Shown here: positions 32,191-45,075 of the stretch, piece by piece | Numbering within the stretch: the stretch's first letter is position 1 | Layout of the letters: every line of letters begins with the position of its first letter | Origin: Datura wrightii | Taxonomy: Eukaryota > Streptophyta > Magnoliopsida > Solanales > Solanaceae | Direction of reading: 5' to 3' | Length of the DNA stretch: 64,000 bases | Assembly (NCBI GenBank): GCA_035772735.1 | Contig: JASDFA010000016.1 | Span: 147,386,501 to 147,450,500, forward strand | Translations under genes and position numbers: made by a program | The notes under the pieces: model-generated | Told to the model about the DNA's origin: nothing | Databases searched by the model: none | What the model saw: only the letters and a program-made list of their open reading frames with translations

Positions 32191-33392
32191 AAAATCAGAC
32201 TCATATGATAGTTATTTTGTCCATTAGGTAGTCATGACATTCTAGTTATATAGCTCTGACCAGCCCCAAGACCCCAATTCAGTTATCAGTTTGTTCTTTA
32301 AACGGTTACGACGCTTCTAGATAAGCAGCTCTGACCAGTCTTAGAACTCAGTTTCCAAATCCGATCCTATAAGATGCTCAGGGAACTCTCAGACAGTATC
32401 CCTGATTCAGTTATAGTCTTGGGCCCTAGTATCGAGCTATACACTTGGCACTAGTAGTCGAGATAGGATTATCCAATGGGAGTAGGACTTAGCATCGAAA
32501 GGGCCAGGGTTCCAGTGCACCTAGGTACCAGAACTATCTTGTTGTTGTAGGTTATATTTACTTGGCCTCATGGCCCAATGACAGTGATTCTCATAGTCCA
32601 TGCCTTTATACCCTAGCAAGGTATATTGGGTCCTACCTGTGGGGTGTATACGTTGGACTCCACTTCTAGCTCACGTGGTTATATGTCAGTTATAGCCTCT
32701 CCTACTAGTTAGTCTAGTCCAGTTTCATTATAAGCAGCTCAGTTCAATTTCAGCTCTATCAGCTTAGCTCAGATTAAAATAGTATCTCAGAACTTTTGGA
32801 CTTAGGGCATGTTTTTGACCACTAGACAAGGTCATCTTGACCATCTCAGTTTACTACAGATTGTTCCGTTCAGTTATCAATTGGTCATTGCATGTCTTTT
32901 CAATCAGTCATCTATATATTTATCATTATGCTTCTCTCACTTACTCAGTACATTCAAAGTACTGACGCATACTTTTATGTTGTATCGTTTCATGATACAA
33001 CCGCAGGTTCTCAGACCCAGCGCCATTAGCCGATTCATTCAGATCTCTCTATCAACATCAGTAGTGTGAGTCCTCATATTCTGAGGGCGTTATTTTATTC
33101 ATTTAAGTTTTCTTTATCATTTTTAGTTAGACTTAGAGTTAGCTAGGGGCTTGTCCTAGCAACTTCTCAGTTAGATGGCTTTCAAACGTAGACTTGATTT
33201 CAGATCCTCAGATATTTTAAAACTCTATGTTTAGTTTTTAATTTTGATAGAATGCCTTTATGTTATTATTTTATATTTTTGATGTGAATGTTTTACTCAG
33301 AATACCAGTGTATGATAGACCAGGGGTTGACTTGGGGTCACTTGTGCTTCAAGTACCGTGTTACGTCCAGGGTGTAGGTTCGGGGTGTGACA
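32190..33392 (+). repeat. Sense Tekay-type LTR fragment (3' half)
   Basis: Collinear with element E LTR about 46440-47600 (GTCCATTAGGT-GTCATGACATTC, CATTCAAAGTACTGACGCAT, GACCAGGGGTTGACTTGGGG). Ends GGGGTGTGACA at 33392. Not followed by a primer site, so it is a 3' or solo LTR end. Confidence 0.78.
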
Positions 33393-33424
33393 TAGAGAGA
33401 TGTTTTTGACCTTAGTGCAAGAGT

Positions 33425-33687
33425 CATGTGGTTGGATTTGGAGGCGGAATTACCAGTAAGGATCTGAAAGGAGGAATCTCCACGAAGAGTGCATTGTTAG
33501 AAGAGCTAAATGGAGTCGAAAGGAAAAGGTTGCATTATTAGAAGAGCTAAATGTCAGTCGAAAGGAAAATGAATCAATGAAAATACACATGGATAACATA
33601 GAAAACAAATATGAACTACTGTTGGAAAGTGCGATATTTAGACAACCTTCATCGCCAGCATCATCAAGTGAACAAAATACTAGTTGA
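33425..33687 (+). pseudogene. Transposase C-terminal fragment, Ptta/En/Spm type
   Basis: Reads HVVGFGGGITSKDLKGGIS...ALLEELN from 33425, then NVSRKENESMKIHMDNIENK to a stop at 33685-33687. The GGITSKDLKGG, ALLEELN...KENES and coiled-coil order is characteristic of the C-terminal region of plant Ptta/En/Spm-type transposases as I remember them. A 41-bp imperfect tandem duplication (33490-33530, 33531-33572) shifts the frame within it. A stop lies just upstream at 33413. Enzymatic domain not present. Identification is from memory of the family, hence moderate confidence. Confidence 0.5.
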
Positions 33688-35575
33688 ATCATTTTACATG
33701 TTAGTAATCTTTTTACCAACTACTGGTTCTCTCTACTTCTAGGTAGATTTGGGGCTAAATCAAGGACCCAAAGCTAGTTCTGGAGTCAGATGCAATGTTG
33801 TTAGCATGGGGGACTGCATTTTTAAGGAATTTAGTGGTGGTTTGACATCATCTTGCTTGGTAAGCTCCTTTTCGTATAGATTCTTAGTTATTTATAGTTA
33901 CTAACAACTCGTGAGGATCAATAGGTTGTTAATTCAAAGTTTCTACCGTCGATTTTGTTTAAATCTTAATAGTTAAGCTTCAGTTGTCTTGTCTTCTTGT
34001 TTCATCCTTTTTGTGTCATGTAAGAGGTGTTGAAATTTTATTTAGACAGCACCTAGTATTACTTTGATACATATAGTTGCAGTTGAAACAAGATAAAATG
34101 AGTATGTATGTGTAAAATCACTTCATAGCAAATTGGTGTATATGCTATTTTAGTTGTTCAATTTTTGCTTAATGAGAGAAATGTTAATGTTTAACTATTT
34201 GCAAGAATAGTAGACTATAATTATGACGCACCTAGATGCTCGTTGCTCTAAGCTCAGATGGCTTTTGATTTCTCTTTTGTTTAGCTACTACTGTTTAACC
34301 AATTTTAGTCTGATTCTGAAGATGCTCTTACACATTCTTTTCTGGTGCCTGGGACAAAAATTTTCTAGTTCCTAATTTTGATTCTTAAAATATTTTTCAC
34401 GGGACTTTTTCAATTCTTATATTTGGAAATATATGCAAAGTAATTTTTTTCAAGACTTATTCTAAGTTACATTATGCGGTTAATAAGTTGGCTAGTTGAT
34501 GATGATATAATGCAATAAGTCATATTCTTGTAGCTATATGATGCTTAAGATGGCCATGATGTTCTCTGCAAGTTACACATAGTTGAGGAGAAATGTTCTT
34601 CACATTGAAACTACTTAACTCTTTGTTTCTCCCTGCTCTAGATAAAGAATTACATTAGGATGAGTTGCTGATATCCAGTTGTCTAGTACTACTAATTTTG
34701 TTTATCACACTGTCTGAAGCTTTTTTATCCTCATGGAGTTTGTGATATCTAGTTTTTTAGTACTAATACTAAAGAGATTGTCTAAACATAAAGAAATTTT
34801 AAGGGAGTAAAGTCCTCAAAAGTTAATTGTACTTTCTAACCATACTACTATGCCACTTGAACAACAAATCCAAGCTGATATATTTGATACAATGAATATA
34901 TCTATAACTGAAACAAGAAGTATTACCTTATTGCCCATGTACCCTATAAGTCAAATTCTTAACTGTAGAGACTTGCAAGTTGTTTATATGTCTCCTCAAT
35001 CTTTGACGTACCCAAACTGATGCATATATACCAACCATCGGCGTGCTGAAAATTCATACATACATTGGATGAAACTTCACTGCGTGATTTAAAAGTGAGC
35101 TTTCTTCTTTGACCTCTAGAAATTCTTCAAACTAGTCATTTTCCTAGTCACAAAATTGATCAGAGCCATCAAAAAGAGCATCAAGAACTACAGGTTCTTC
35201 TTTTTTATCCATCCACATCAATCCTAAGTTTCCTGAGCTTTGGAGCACCCTTTTTAACCCTCTACCATATAAACCTGTAGTGTCAAAAGTAAGAGGATTG
35301 TCTATGCTACCAAAACAAACTCTCACAATACTACTGAAGAATATCCTCAACTAATTAAAAATAGAAGAAAGAACTTAAGGTGTCGCATCCAGTGAATGTT
35401 CAGGCTAATCCATTGACTTTTCCCACTGAAAAGAGACTTTGAATACCAATCAAAGCATGCAGTTGCATTTCTAGTGGCCATTTGCTTTCTCATAGTGGAA
35501 AAACTTATGTTGTTGGAGGAATTAGTGATAGTCCATACATTTTGTTCGTTGGGGTTTCACGAAAGAGTGTGTGGA

Positions 35576-35586
35576 GGGGGGGGGGG
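35576..35586 (+). repeat. G homopolymer (11 nt)
   Basis: Uninterrupted run of G in the CACTA remnant; no function inferred. Confidence 0.9.
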
Positions 35587-35982
35587 TTGAGCTACTCCTA
35601 TGATATAAGTCTTAATGCGATTATTTTTCACATAGGAAGAAAAACTTTTTTTTTGTGAAGTAAATCATTTTCTTACATATATGGTATCATAAATGTACCA
35701 AACACCTATACTAATGCAAATTTATTATTCTTGTAACAGATTAAATATTCAAAGTCATGAAGAATCTTCAAGTGTGGAGTGCGAGTTGATACAACAAAAT
35801 AAGTCGAACAATATATATAGTTGAAGACGTGCAAGAAGAATACTTTATGTACTTTTCTAGGATTCATGTTTAAAGATACCATATATGTCTACATTTACTA
35901 AATTCTATTATTTATTTTCATAGGATTTAAAAAATTCTTTGCTCTAATTATATTGTCACCAAATTACCATTTACTTATATAA

Positions 35983-36006
35983 ACACACACACACACACAC
36001 ACACAC
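35983..36006. repeat. (AC)12 microsatellite
   Basis: 24 bases of perfect AC dinucleotide repeat in AT-rich sequence. Confidence 0.95.
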
Positions 36007-36499
36007 TTTATGTCTGGAATGTTTTAATATAATTTATATACATATGAATGTAGATTAAATAATAATTTTTAGTTGCACAGATCAAGATTATAAGATTTTT
36101 TTATATATATAATTATATTTATTGATAGAATTAATCAATGAAGGAAAATTGATCGTTAATTACTTGTCGATGTCTGATAAAATTAATGACGGGATTTTAG
36201 TTGCTAAAAGTGCTTATAACAATTGAATGTAGTTGTCGTTCAAAAGTTTTCTAACAACCAAAATGATAAATAATGAAGGAAAATTTAGGTTGCAAAAAGA
36301 GGTATAACGATAGAATTTGGGATGATCTTTAATGGTTTCTTAATGATAGGACTAGAATCCGTTCATGTACTTTTAACGTCGGAGCTACTAACGACAGGCG
36401 ATGACCAAATTTTTTTCGGTCATATATGACCAATAACGACTGGATTTGGACTTTTAGTGACAAAATTTTCTTTCACTAAAGACCTTTTCCACTACAGTG

Positions 36500-37109
36500 A
36501 AAAAGAAAAAAATGAATGAAAATGTGAAAACACACCACACCCATAAAATTTCATAAAAATGGTGAAAAAGGAGGGAAAACTTAAAAAAGAAAAAAAGGGT
36601 GAAAAAAGTAAAAAGTGGAGCCACATGTGTGTAGTGCAATGAGGATTTAGTCACTAAAAAGATTTCATATCTACCCTACCTAACCTGAAAGCCTATGGTA
36701 TCTGACATGTAGTATTTGGAACTTCCTTGTGAGAGTGAGAGCCTTACTTGTTCAGTCTCATGTTTCATATTTTTTTATATCTGTTAGTGGGGGACTTCAT
36801 TTTCTATGAGGGTACATGGTTTGTGTTTTATTCTGCCAGTTGTCTGTGTGAAAAGCATTGGTGATGACTTGACTATCCAGTAATAGCTAGATGACATATC
36901 TTGATCTCTGTTTATCATGATTTTTGGTTACTTGATGTACATATGCTGATTTGGTTTACTAGAAAAAGGGTCAAAAGTTGTTTGAGTTATGGTGCAAATT
37001 TTGATTGAAGTTGTTTGTAGTATCGTAGGTTTATTTTCAAGTTAAGCATCATTTTTAGTTTTTAGTTTTCTTTTCCCGAGGACAAACAAAAGTCTTAAGT
37101 TGAGGGTGT
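36500..37109 (+). other. Noncoding stretch, right part is the 3' internal end of element K
   Basis: 36500-36660 is A-rich and unassigned. From about 36960 the sequence runs into GAGGACAAACAAAAGTCTTA and a purine-rich GTTGAGGGTGT directly before LTR K, the usual 3' end of Tat/Ogre-type elements. No coding region recognised. Confidence 0.45.
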
Positions 37110-38773
37110 TGATGTGTTGTGAGTTTACAACACTTTCGACACTTAAAACAAAGAAAATAGCCTGGACTTAGGTATGTTTATACGGATATGAGGTGCTTTT
37201 ACTTTGTTTTCAGGGAAAATAAATGTTGGAGCAAAAATGTGCAAAAGATGCATAAAAGTGCAGAAAATCAGCCAAGTACCATCTCAGTATGAGTTGTACG
37301 TGGATTGTACGAGTCATACTGAGACTCGTGGAAAACCTTAGAAGGCTGAAATAATGTGAAGGCAAAGTACGACTCTCAGTACGAGTCATACCTAGATGAT
37401 ACGGGCTATAACTGGAGTCATGGAAATCTTTAGAGAAAATTTGCACAAGCAGTCTCCTGTTACAGGTGGAACCCACGGATCGTAACATATAATTACGACC
37501 CTTACCATGAGCAATAGGGAGATTTAGTGATTCTTAAAGACATGGAAGAACTCTAGATGCAACAATCAAGTACGAGTTGCAGGAGCAAGGTACGAGGCAT
37601 ACCATAACACACGTAGAAAACTTAAGAAGATGTCAAAGTTCTCAATGTCAAGCCCTGGATGGATTGTACGACTCTTAGGACTATGGTATGATTCATACTA
37701 GTTTCCAACACTTTGTCATGTCTGTAGCATCCAAGGAATGTACGAGAGCCAGGTACGACCCATACAATCCTGTTACAGGTCATATGATCAGTCGTAGGAC
37801 GAATCAATGCCAAATATGAAAATTTCTCTGTTAGCTTAGAAAAAGATTTCTGATGTCTGTATAAATACCTTTTATGTTTTGTTTTAGTAAAACAAAGAGT
37901 GCAGTGGATGTGTGACTACATTGAGAGAAGTTTTATTTGTGAATTATTATCATGTTTTGGAGAGCAATTCTTAGGATCAACACTAGGTTTTATCAAGTGT
38001 TCTTGATTTTGTTCATCAATATTCAAAGCAGGTTTTTTTCTAATTATTGTTGTAAGTATTGAATTATGTATTTATCTATGAATTCTAATTGCAATCTTAC
38101 AATCATAAGAGGCTAAAACCTCCACAACTAGAATTGTGGAAACCATGGTGAATTAATGAAATAGGGTTAGACAAAGTGATTCAAAACCAATGTTAAATGC
38201 TTGTATTTTGTTCTCTTCATCTTTAAATATTTATTAACAGTGCGCAATGTTATGACTTGCCCAAATTCTTCACTTGTTTGAACCTAGAGAAATAGAGATT
38301 AGGAAAAGAGAATTACAATAAAGTCTTGATTTTTATGATCATTGTATAACTTGAGCTGCAGTCGCAGGAAAGTTAATTTAGAACATATTGATAATAGTTA
38401 GTTTGAAATCACTCATGAGACCTGACCCAATGATTGGATATAGTCATCCAATAGGGATGACCCCTAGTTAGCAGTTCTACAATTGGGATTGATCACATGT
38501 TTATACCTGAAGTAGTTATGAACCGATAGGGAACACATACCCTAATTATTTGAAAATCTTTATAATAACCATAATCACGATCTTGTTTTATTATTGTTTT
38601 TCTTTAAACCCCCCAATTTGGAGATAACTTACCATTAAGTTTAAATACCGGCTTTAGTCTAGATCTTACGTTATTCCGTATGGGTTCAAACCCAACCTCT
38701 TTGTTGGGTTCTTTATTGACAATGTTGGCATCATACTTTGCCAGGAAGTATGAGTTTGACCATTTTATCCACA
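37110..38773 (+). repeat. LTR K, Tat/Ogre-like (about 1.66 kb)
   Basis: Begins TGATGTGTTGTGAG after the purine tract; has a TATAAATA box (37860-37867). Near its end it has a GACAATGTTGGCATCATAC segment, as in LTRs of this type. The right boundary is estimated; no primer site follows, so it is a 3' LTR. Several TACGAGTCATAC and GACTCGTGG motifs occur in its first 700 bp. Confidence 0.55.
37860..37867 (+). promoter_or_regulatory. TATA box of LTR K
   Basis: TATAAATA about 750 bp into the LTR. Confidence 0.45.
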
Positions 38774-40905
38774 TACCTAGAATATTTCAAACTTAGCATG
38801 AAAGTCTGAGGTGTTACAACAGACTCGTGGTAAGCTATCCAGTGATATCCATAAGTTTCCAATTACCATGAGTTGTGGAATGTGGTTAAACCCATAATAA
38901 CCAGCCTAACAAGATCCAGCAACATTGCATTTTTCTCCCTGGGATTATGAGTCCAAACCACAACTCACAAATTAGGATCATGACTCGTGGATGACACTCA
39001 CGGTTAACCCATTAGTGACCCTCTAGGAAACCACGACTCAGACCATGAGTCGTGTTCACCTATATAATGAAGTACCCAAGTCAAACCCAGATACCACGAG
39101 TAAAGGAATGACTCATGGTATCAAGGCATGAACCATAGTAATGGTTCATGGTATGATTTCCTAAAAGTGTTCAAGTTTCCCCAGTACCCACAATTCCAAT
39201 CCACGAGTTGTTGATTGATAATATGACTCATGGTACGATCTGTGAGAACTAAATTTCAGAATTTCATGTGGTTTCTGCTAGGGTATTTTCATAACTTTTA
39301 ATGTTTTAATCCTATACTACATCGTTTTGGGGTCTTCTGAGAAGGAACTTAAAGGTCCTTAGTTGACTAACCTCGCATTCCTCCGCATAACACCAAAATT
39401 TTTTGAAAAATAGAACACTTCTATTCTCAAGAAAAGATAGGGTTCTTCTTCTCCAAACCCTTGGATTCTCAAGCAATAAGCAAGAAAACATTAGTCCAGG
39501 TATGTGGAATTATCAGTAAGGGATTTATTTCACCCTTATGCCTACGACTCAAGTTTCAATCTGTGTTTTCATTTATGATTATATAAACATATGATTTTAG
39601 GGAAGAAACCTATTTATGCTGAAATTATGATTTTTCACATACTATGTTTCCTTCATGATTTCCACATAAAATTTATGGTTATATATGGGTTACATTTAAA
39701 AAAGATTCTTTGTTTATTTCTATATTCAAAGTCAACATGATTTACTCAAATTGAGCGTATTTTAAACATGTTTCCTGATATTAAGATTTCATGACTTCAG
39801 AATTAGTATAGCTTGCATGACTATTTCAGTATTTAATATATTTTAGTAAACAGTATGATTTTAACTAGTCCATGAAAATATTTCAGACCTCAATCATGAT
39901 TATCAGTGTATAGGTATAGTTTTTGGAGTTGTACTTAGCATCGAGTGGACACGGGTTTTGATTACCCAAGTCCCAAACTACATGCCACCTTAGGATAAGT
40001 GATACTCACCAATTGAGAGTGTCTCCCTTCTTCCAAATAGGCTCATGAGTGAATTCACGCTACTCATGGTTCTTACCCTAGGCAAGGTATTAACACCCTC
40101 CCAACAAGTGGTACAGGTTAGACTCATGGTCTCACATGGCGTATTTGGTTGTTAGAACCTCCCATAGATGTATTTTCAGTAGGATTTGTACATGGCCCCT
40201 GTTATTAGTTAAATGAATGTACTATATGACTTATAGATTTGTTCAGCCCTATATGCATCTTTTACTCTTGGGTCATTGTACATCAGTTTATGCTCTTTCC
40301 ATATATTTTACTTATACAACATGATTGCAATTTCCAGATATTTTACTTATGTCTATCCAAGATATTTTACTTACTAAACATATTCTCATTTTTTAGTATG
40401 GTTCTCTATCTCGTTCATGTTTTACATATCTTATATTCTCAGCACATTTAAAGTACTGACTGTATATTTCTTGTGCTATATTGTCTTATGATATAGGTTT
40501 AGGTACTCAGACTCAGCCCCGTAGTTAGATACATGTCTGTGCCCCTTTAGCTTTACTGTTGGGGAATCCTCATCATCCGAGGATGAGAGTTTAATTTAAT
40601 TTCTTTTATTACTTCAGTTTCAGTATTTAGAGCTAGTTGGGGACCTTTCCCTTTAGCTCGTCAATTCTTAGAGAATTTTCAGGCATAGATAGATAATTCA
40701 TCTAGGTCAACTTTTCCATTATTTTCAGAATAAATATTTACTTTTATTTCCAGACTCATTTAGTTAAGTATTTATGTATCATTTTAGCTTCCACTCAGTT
40801 ATTTCGATATACATTTAGTGTCATGCTAGTACCATGGGTTAGCTTGGAGCCAATTGTGCTTGTAAGTACCGTGTCACTTCTAGGGTATAGACTCAGATTG
40901 TGACA
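38774..40905 (+). repeat. LTR I, Tekay-type, probably solo
   Basis: Collinear with the F and E LTRs: ACTCGTGG motifs early, CCTATACTACATCGTTT near 39320, AAAGTACTGACTG near 40450, a CATCATCCGAGGATGAG inverted repeat near 40572, and GATTGTGACA as the end at 40905. The start is uncertain (about 38774-38810). Neither primer site nor polypurine tract flanks it. Confidence 0.65.
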
Positions 40906-41404
40906 AATTTAAACCTAAGAATTCAGATATAATAATAGAGAGATTTGTGAAGAAAATTTGAGAGAATTCAGATATAATGATAGAGAGATTTGTGAAGAAA
41001 ATTTGAGAGATTCTAGAAAACTAATTAAATAAAACCTTCAGAAGAGAGAAATATAATTTGAAATTTTACAGATATTTTAATAGATGTCATTTTGCATTAT
41101 AAAATACCAAATTTTAGCCTAAAATGTGAATCTTGGCTACCAAATGACAATTTTATTAACTTAAATTATTTTAAGCTATTTAGTGGGCCAATTTATTATA
41201 TGGTGTCAAATTTTCAAAATTAATTCATGTAGAAAAATATTATCGGATGTCCTATTTAAGCATTTTTATTTTACATATCTTCGATTTTAAATGTTGTAAG
41301 AAAAAGAAATAGACCACAAAACTTCTATCCTATATTCTCTTCTTCTTTTTCTTCTTTTTCCTCCTCCACCTAATTCATTGTTTCACTGATATGATTTTTC
41401 TCAA
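40906..41404. other. Unassigned stretch between LTR I and element J
   Basis: AT-rich, no gene seen. Holds a 45-bp tandem duplication at 40919-41008 and a pyrimidine-rich tract at about 41333-41370. Confidence 0.6.
40919..41008. repeat. 45-bp tandem duplication
   Basis: Two adjacent copies (40919-40963 and 40964-41008) differ at one base (A/G). Confidence 0.92.
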
Positions 41405-42813
41405 TGTTTGAGCCCTAGCACATGCACAAGCGTATGCAATCGTACAAGTAATATAGTGGCTTTTGCAAGCCGGATGTTCAACCCACAGGGTCTGAACTTT
41501 TAGTGAACAACTGACTTAAGTACTGCTATTAATTTTAACAAGTGCAGTGATTTGTGATTTGTTGTTTGTTTATTTAAAGTCTAGAATTTATCACAAGTTG
41601 TAAGCACTAATGGAAAAATATTCCAGAGTTGAGGCCTACATTCATGCTTAGCATCGATTCAAATTGGTCAAATACTTATCGTGATTTTTGATTATGGGGT
41701 TCAAAACATGGTTATGGTCTTTCGAGCGTCTAACCCTTTTTTAATCAAATTGACCTCACAACTACATCGTTGAGTGGTGATGTCATATATCAATTTTACA
41801 CATTTATGCTATCATCACATTTTATTAACCATGTATGGTGCATTAGGTATATTTCTATCCTAAACACAAATTAAGTTTAAAAAACAAAATCATACTCCTT
41901 GCATTCAACATTCCACCTAGAGTTTGCTCCATCGAATTTTCCTATGGATTTTACGTAAATTTCAATGGTGATCAAGTATTAAAATGGGAAAGAAAAGACT
42001 GCAAGAACAATCATAAACGATAAATATCCAAACCAGGAAGAATTTAAGTATAAGCAATCATGTTTGTGGCCTCAGCCCTAGAATGAGGGTTTTAGCCACT
42101 CATTGTTCTACAAGAATTCATAATTGTAATTGAATTCATATAAGATAAATGAATGAAAAAAAGAAAGAAAGAAAAAGAACCCTATGAATGGAGTCCTTAG
42201 CCATTCCTACCTCCAGCCGCTCTTTTCTTTCCAAAATATGTTGTGATCCCCTCAAATAATAGCCTAAGTGTGCTATTTATTATGCTGGAATTTTTTTCCT
42301 TGGAAAACCACCACAATGTCACATTGATGGTTGCGCCAATTAGCCTCCATGACACAGAGCCATTACGCTACCTCACTAGTTAACAGGCCTTGGAATGGCA
42401 CAGCGCCTGGTGCCTTATTTTGCTGGCGTGGCATGGCTATGTCGCGCAGGAAATCTGGACACACATCTTGGGAAGACATTTCTTTGGCATGGCACGACAC
42501 CTATCGCCCAATTCTACTAGTGTGGCACAATGCTTGGCATACCAACGTGACATGCCTGTGTCACGGTAGAGCATTTTTTGGGTTGGGAATCTTCTTTTAG
42601 TCTGAACATTGTTTCATGCCTTATCTTTGAGCATTCATCCTCCCTTTGGCATCATCATGTAGCATTTTTCACCTATAAAGAGAATTCTTCATATTTGTTA
42701 GTCTATGGCCATAAATTACACAAAATACATGAGCTTTAATGAAATTAAGGTTCAAATAAGGCCAAAGCATGGGCATAAAATAGTACTTAAGTGTGTAAAT
42801 ACGCCTAATATCA
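41405..42813 (-). repeat. 3' LTR of element J
   Basis: On the minus strand starts TGATATTAGGCG and ends at ...CTCAAACA. Shares with A-D the TTGCGTGT-like 3' part and a CTATTTATTATG TATA-like region (42273-42284, read on the minus strand), plus decayed GTGTCACGG-type repeats near 42310-42560. Confidence 0.68.
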
Positions 42814-42832
42814 CCAACCCCACACATAAAGC
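42814..42832 (-). other. Polypurine tract of element J
   Basis: The minus strand reads TTTATGTGTGGGGTTGG directly before the LTR, like AAGTGTGGGGTAAG in B-D. A second PPT-like TGAGTGTGGGGTTAG lies at about 44545-44559. Confidence 0.65.
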
Positions 42833-44839
42833 TTGTTCATCTTCAAAAATTTTTTCTATCTCATGCTACAAGAAGGCTCACAAATAACTGATTAAGGCAA
42901 GATTACTCAAGTTAAGGCTACAATGCTAACCTAGATGGCAAGTTCTTAAGAAACATGTTATTTATAATACAATTAAATTCATGAAAACTAAGTTATAACC
43001 TCCTAACCTCAAGAACTGACCCTACAACCTCAGCAAACTCATACAAGTTAACTAATCAAGATGTCAAGTATGTAACCTATCTTTTATCAATAATGTGCCT
43101 GTAAAACAATAGAGATACCCATTTTCTCTCATAAATATACAAGTTATAACATGTATGGGTACATGAAAACAATTACTCTTACTTTCACAAAAGATTTCAC
43201 ATGCAACACATAATGAACCATAAGCTTGCACTTAGTGTAATACTTCGCTAATATAGGAACATCTAAATGTAAGATCAAGTAGGACTTTTCAGAGTTGTAA
43301 TGTAGCCTAAGGGACGGGAAGGTACTATTTTGGCCAATAATAGTGATTAGCTTCCCTATGCGCTTTAATACATCACATTTTCTAGTTAAGCACACTCTTT
43401 TCTTTTACTTCTTCCCTGCTCTTCTCATCTACCACTTTTCCTTTGTTTCCCATTTCTTTATGAAATTTTATACTGTTATTAGGGAGTACTCAAGTATCAA
43501 ACTATTGCACTTCTTTTGTTCTTTTCTACTCCCTACCAACACATATGCATTTTTAAACAATTGCATCCTTAATCTTTTCTTAAACTTCCATACATAACTA
43601 TCTCCTCTTTTTCAATATCCGGTCCTTTTGCTCTTGTACATTTTTCACTTAAGCGCTTAGGAGTTTTGGATAAAATGCATGGTCAATTGAAAGAAAAGGA
43701 TTAAGCTACTTATGTTGCTGACAAAGAAAAGGCTCAAGGCTAAACGGGGATAACCAGGATCATACATTGTGGGTAGGTAAAGACAAGGATAGAAATATGA
43801 TCTAATCAAAGAAATGCCTATATCATCTCCTATTATTTATATTCCTGATTTCTCTTTGCAAGCACACCAGGTAAGTTCTAGAAATCACATGATCAATTGA
43901 ATACACAAAAATATCACACTCATTCCACATGTTTAATTCAAGATAGATCCATACCGACTGTCAAATCAGCTAACCAAATGAATTCAAAATTAAGACGCAT
44001 ACAGAGTAAAATTCATGAGCCTAGGTGTCTCAAAATAAGTTATGCAATTAATTAACATGCTTCTTAATTTAAGGCTCACTTGCATCTATCAGGCATGTGT
44101 AGTATTCAACAAAAACATCTAGCATTCAATCACTTAGGGGTTCTATCAAAAATCGAAATGACTAATTTTCCCGCAAGACGATCGTCATCCATCCATCATT
44201 GGAGAAAGTCCTTAACCATGACTAAAAACAAACTTTCCAAATAAAAATCAAAAATTTTATTCTTGATTAAAATTTCCCCTCCTTTGGAAAAGAACCAAAG
44301 AGAAAAACCAAAGAGTGGATGGAGTGTCCCCTACCCAAACTTTCACATCAAACACTTTCATACTAAGCACTTACTTCACCCTTATCAAACATCAAAAAAA
44401 TTTTAAATTTCCTCACTCGACACTTAAAATTATTCTATATCCCCAAAGAATCAATTAAAATAACAAAATGGTTAGGAATACTTCCTGAGGCCTCTAGGCC
44501 TAGCTAGTAGCTTGCTCATCCATTTTTTGACACAAGATTCACTAACCCCACACTCATGTTCCACTATGCTCCTTAGATTCCAAGGTACTCAAACTTTCCC
44601 TCAATCTTTCCTAACAAATAAAAAAACAAAAACAACAATGATTCTAAACAAAATAAATTACCAGAAAATACATACTTGTTGTACAACTTAGGTAGCTTCT
44701 CAAGCAGCATTTGATTTTATGTCGTAGCACGATGTGAGTTACATCCCTTTCAAGATGTCCTCAACCTCTTCTTCCCTTCTAGGAACAAACTTCTTCTTTC
44801 TTAACTAAGTGAGGGAACAACCTCCACACTTCCCCTCTT
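42814..44839 (-). other. Element J internal noncoding region
   Basis: No gene supported over 2 kb. I see no ORF2 in J between the protease remnant and the polypurine tract, unlike A-D. Confidence 0.5.
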
Positions 44840-45075
44840 CTTTACAACCACATCTCCACTAGGATCACCCTACATTTTATCAACTTTAGCTTCAGGTCCT
44901 ATTTTTATGTGAGCCTTCAAATGGGGGCTTGTCAGCTTGCACTCCTCAATCCCACACTCATCCTTTTTTAATGTAGTGATAATATAGAGATCCCTGCACT
45001 ATTTGGATTATTCAATACTTTGTACATTCTAAAGGTCTCTCATTCATCATTGACCCTCATTTTCAGGTTGCCGAC
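44840..45075 (-). pseudogene. Element J protease-end remnant
   Basis: The minus strand from 45073 reads KMRVNDE, a stop, then ETFRMYKVLNNPN, which aligns with the MRAHDKVEVFDVYKAPKLP stretch of element D (about 55066-55122). Several stops follow. It is the downstream end of the gag-protease frame; element E is inserted just upstream of it. Confidence 0.5.

Larger units (their letters stand above)
33393..36499 (+). mobile_element. Probable CACTA (En/Spm) transposon remnant, right part
   Basis: A transposase-like C-terminal coding fragment (33425-33687) is followed by AT-rich noncoding sequence. Near the right end (about 36180-36499) lie repeated motifs of the type GACGGGATTTTAGTTGCTAAAAG and TTTTAGTGACAAAATTTT, which look like CACTA subterminal repeats. 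The region ends CACTACAGTG at 36490-36499. The left end is absent, displaced by the LTR at 33392. Between 33690 and 36160 I see no supportable gene. Confidence 0.45.
41405..45075 (-). mobile_element. Element J: diverged Athila-like element, minus strand, 3' part
   Basis: In minus orientation a 1409-bp 3' LTR (41405-42813) is preceded by the polypurine tract (42814 upward) and 2.3 kb of internal sequence. Blocks near 43870, 44165 and 44190 correspond to the 3' noncoding region of A-D. At 45000-45073 there is a remnant homologous to the protease end of C and D. Element E interrupts it at 45075; the rest lies beyond the right edge. CTCAA (41400-41404) is the candidate left target duplication. 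Confidence 0.68.

Noticed and set aside
29260..33392. A single 4.1-kb LTR
   Set aside because: An ATTCC duplication and LTR-end sequence at 31502 and the reversal near 32190 show three separate pieces.
35144..35350. 68-codon minus-strand frame
   Set aside because: No family recognised and no second exon or regulatory context; treated as chance within the CACTA remnant.
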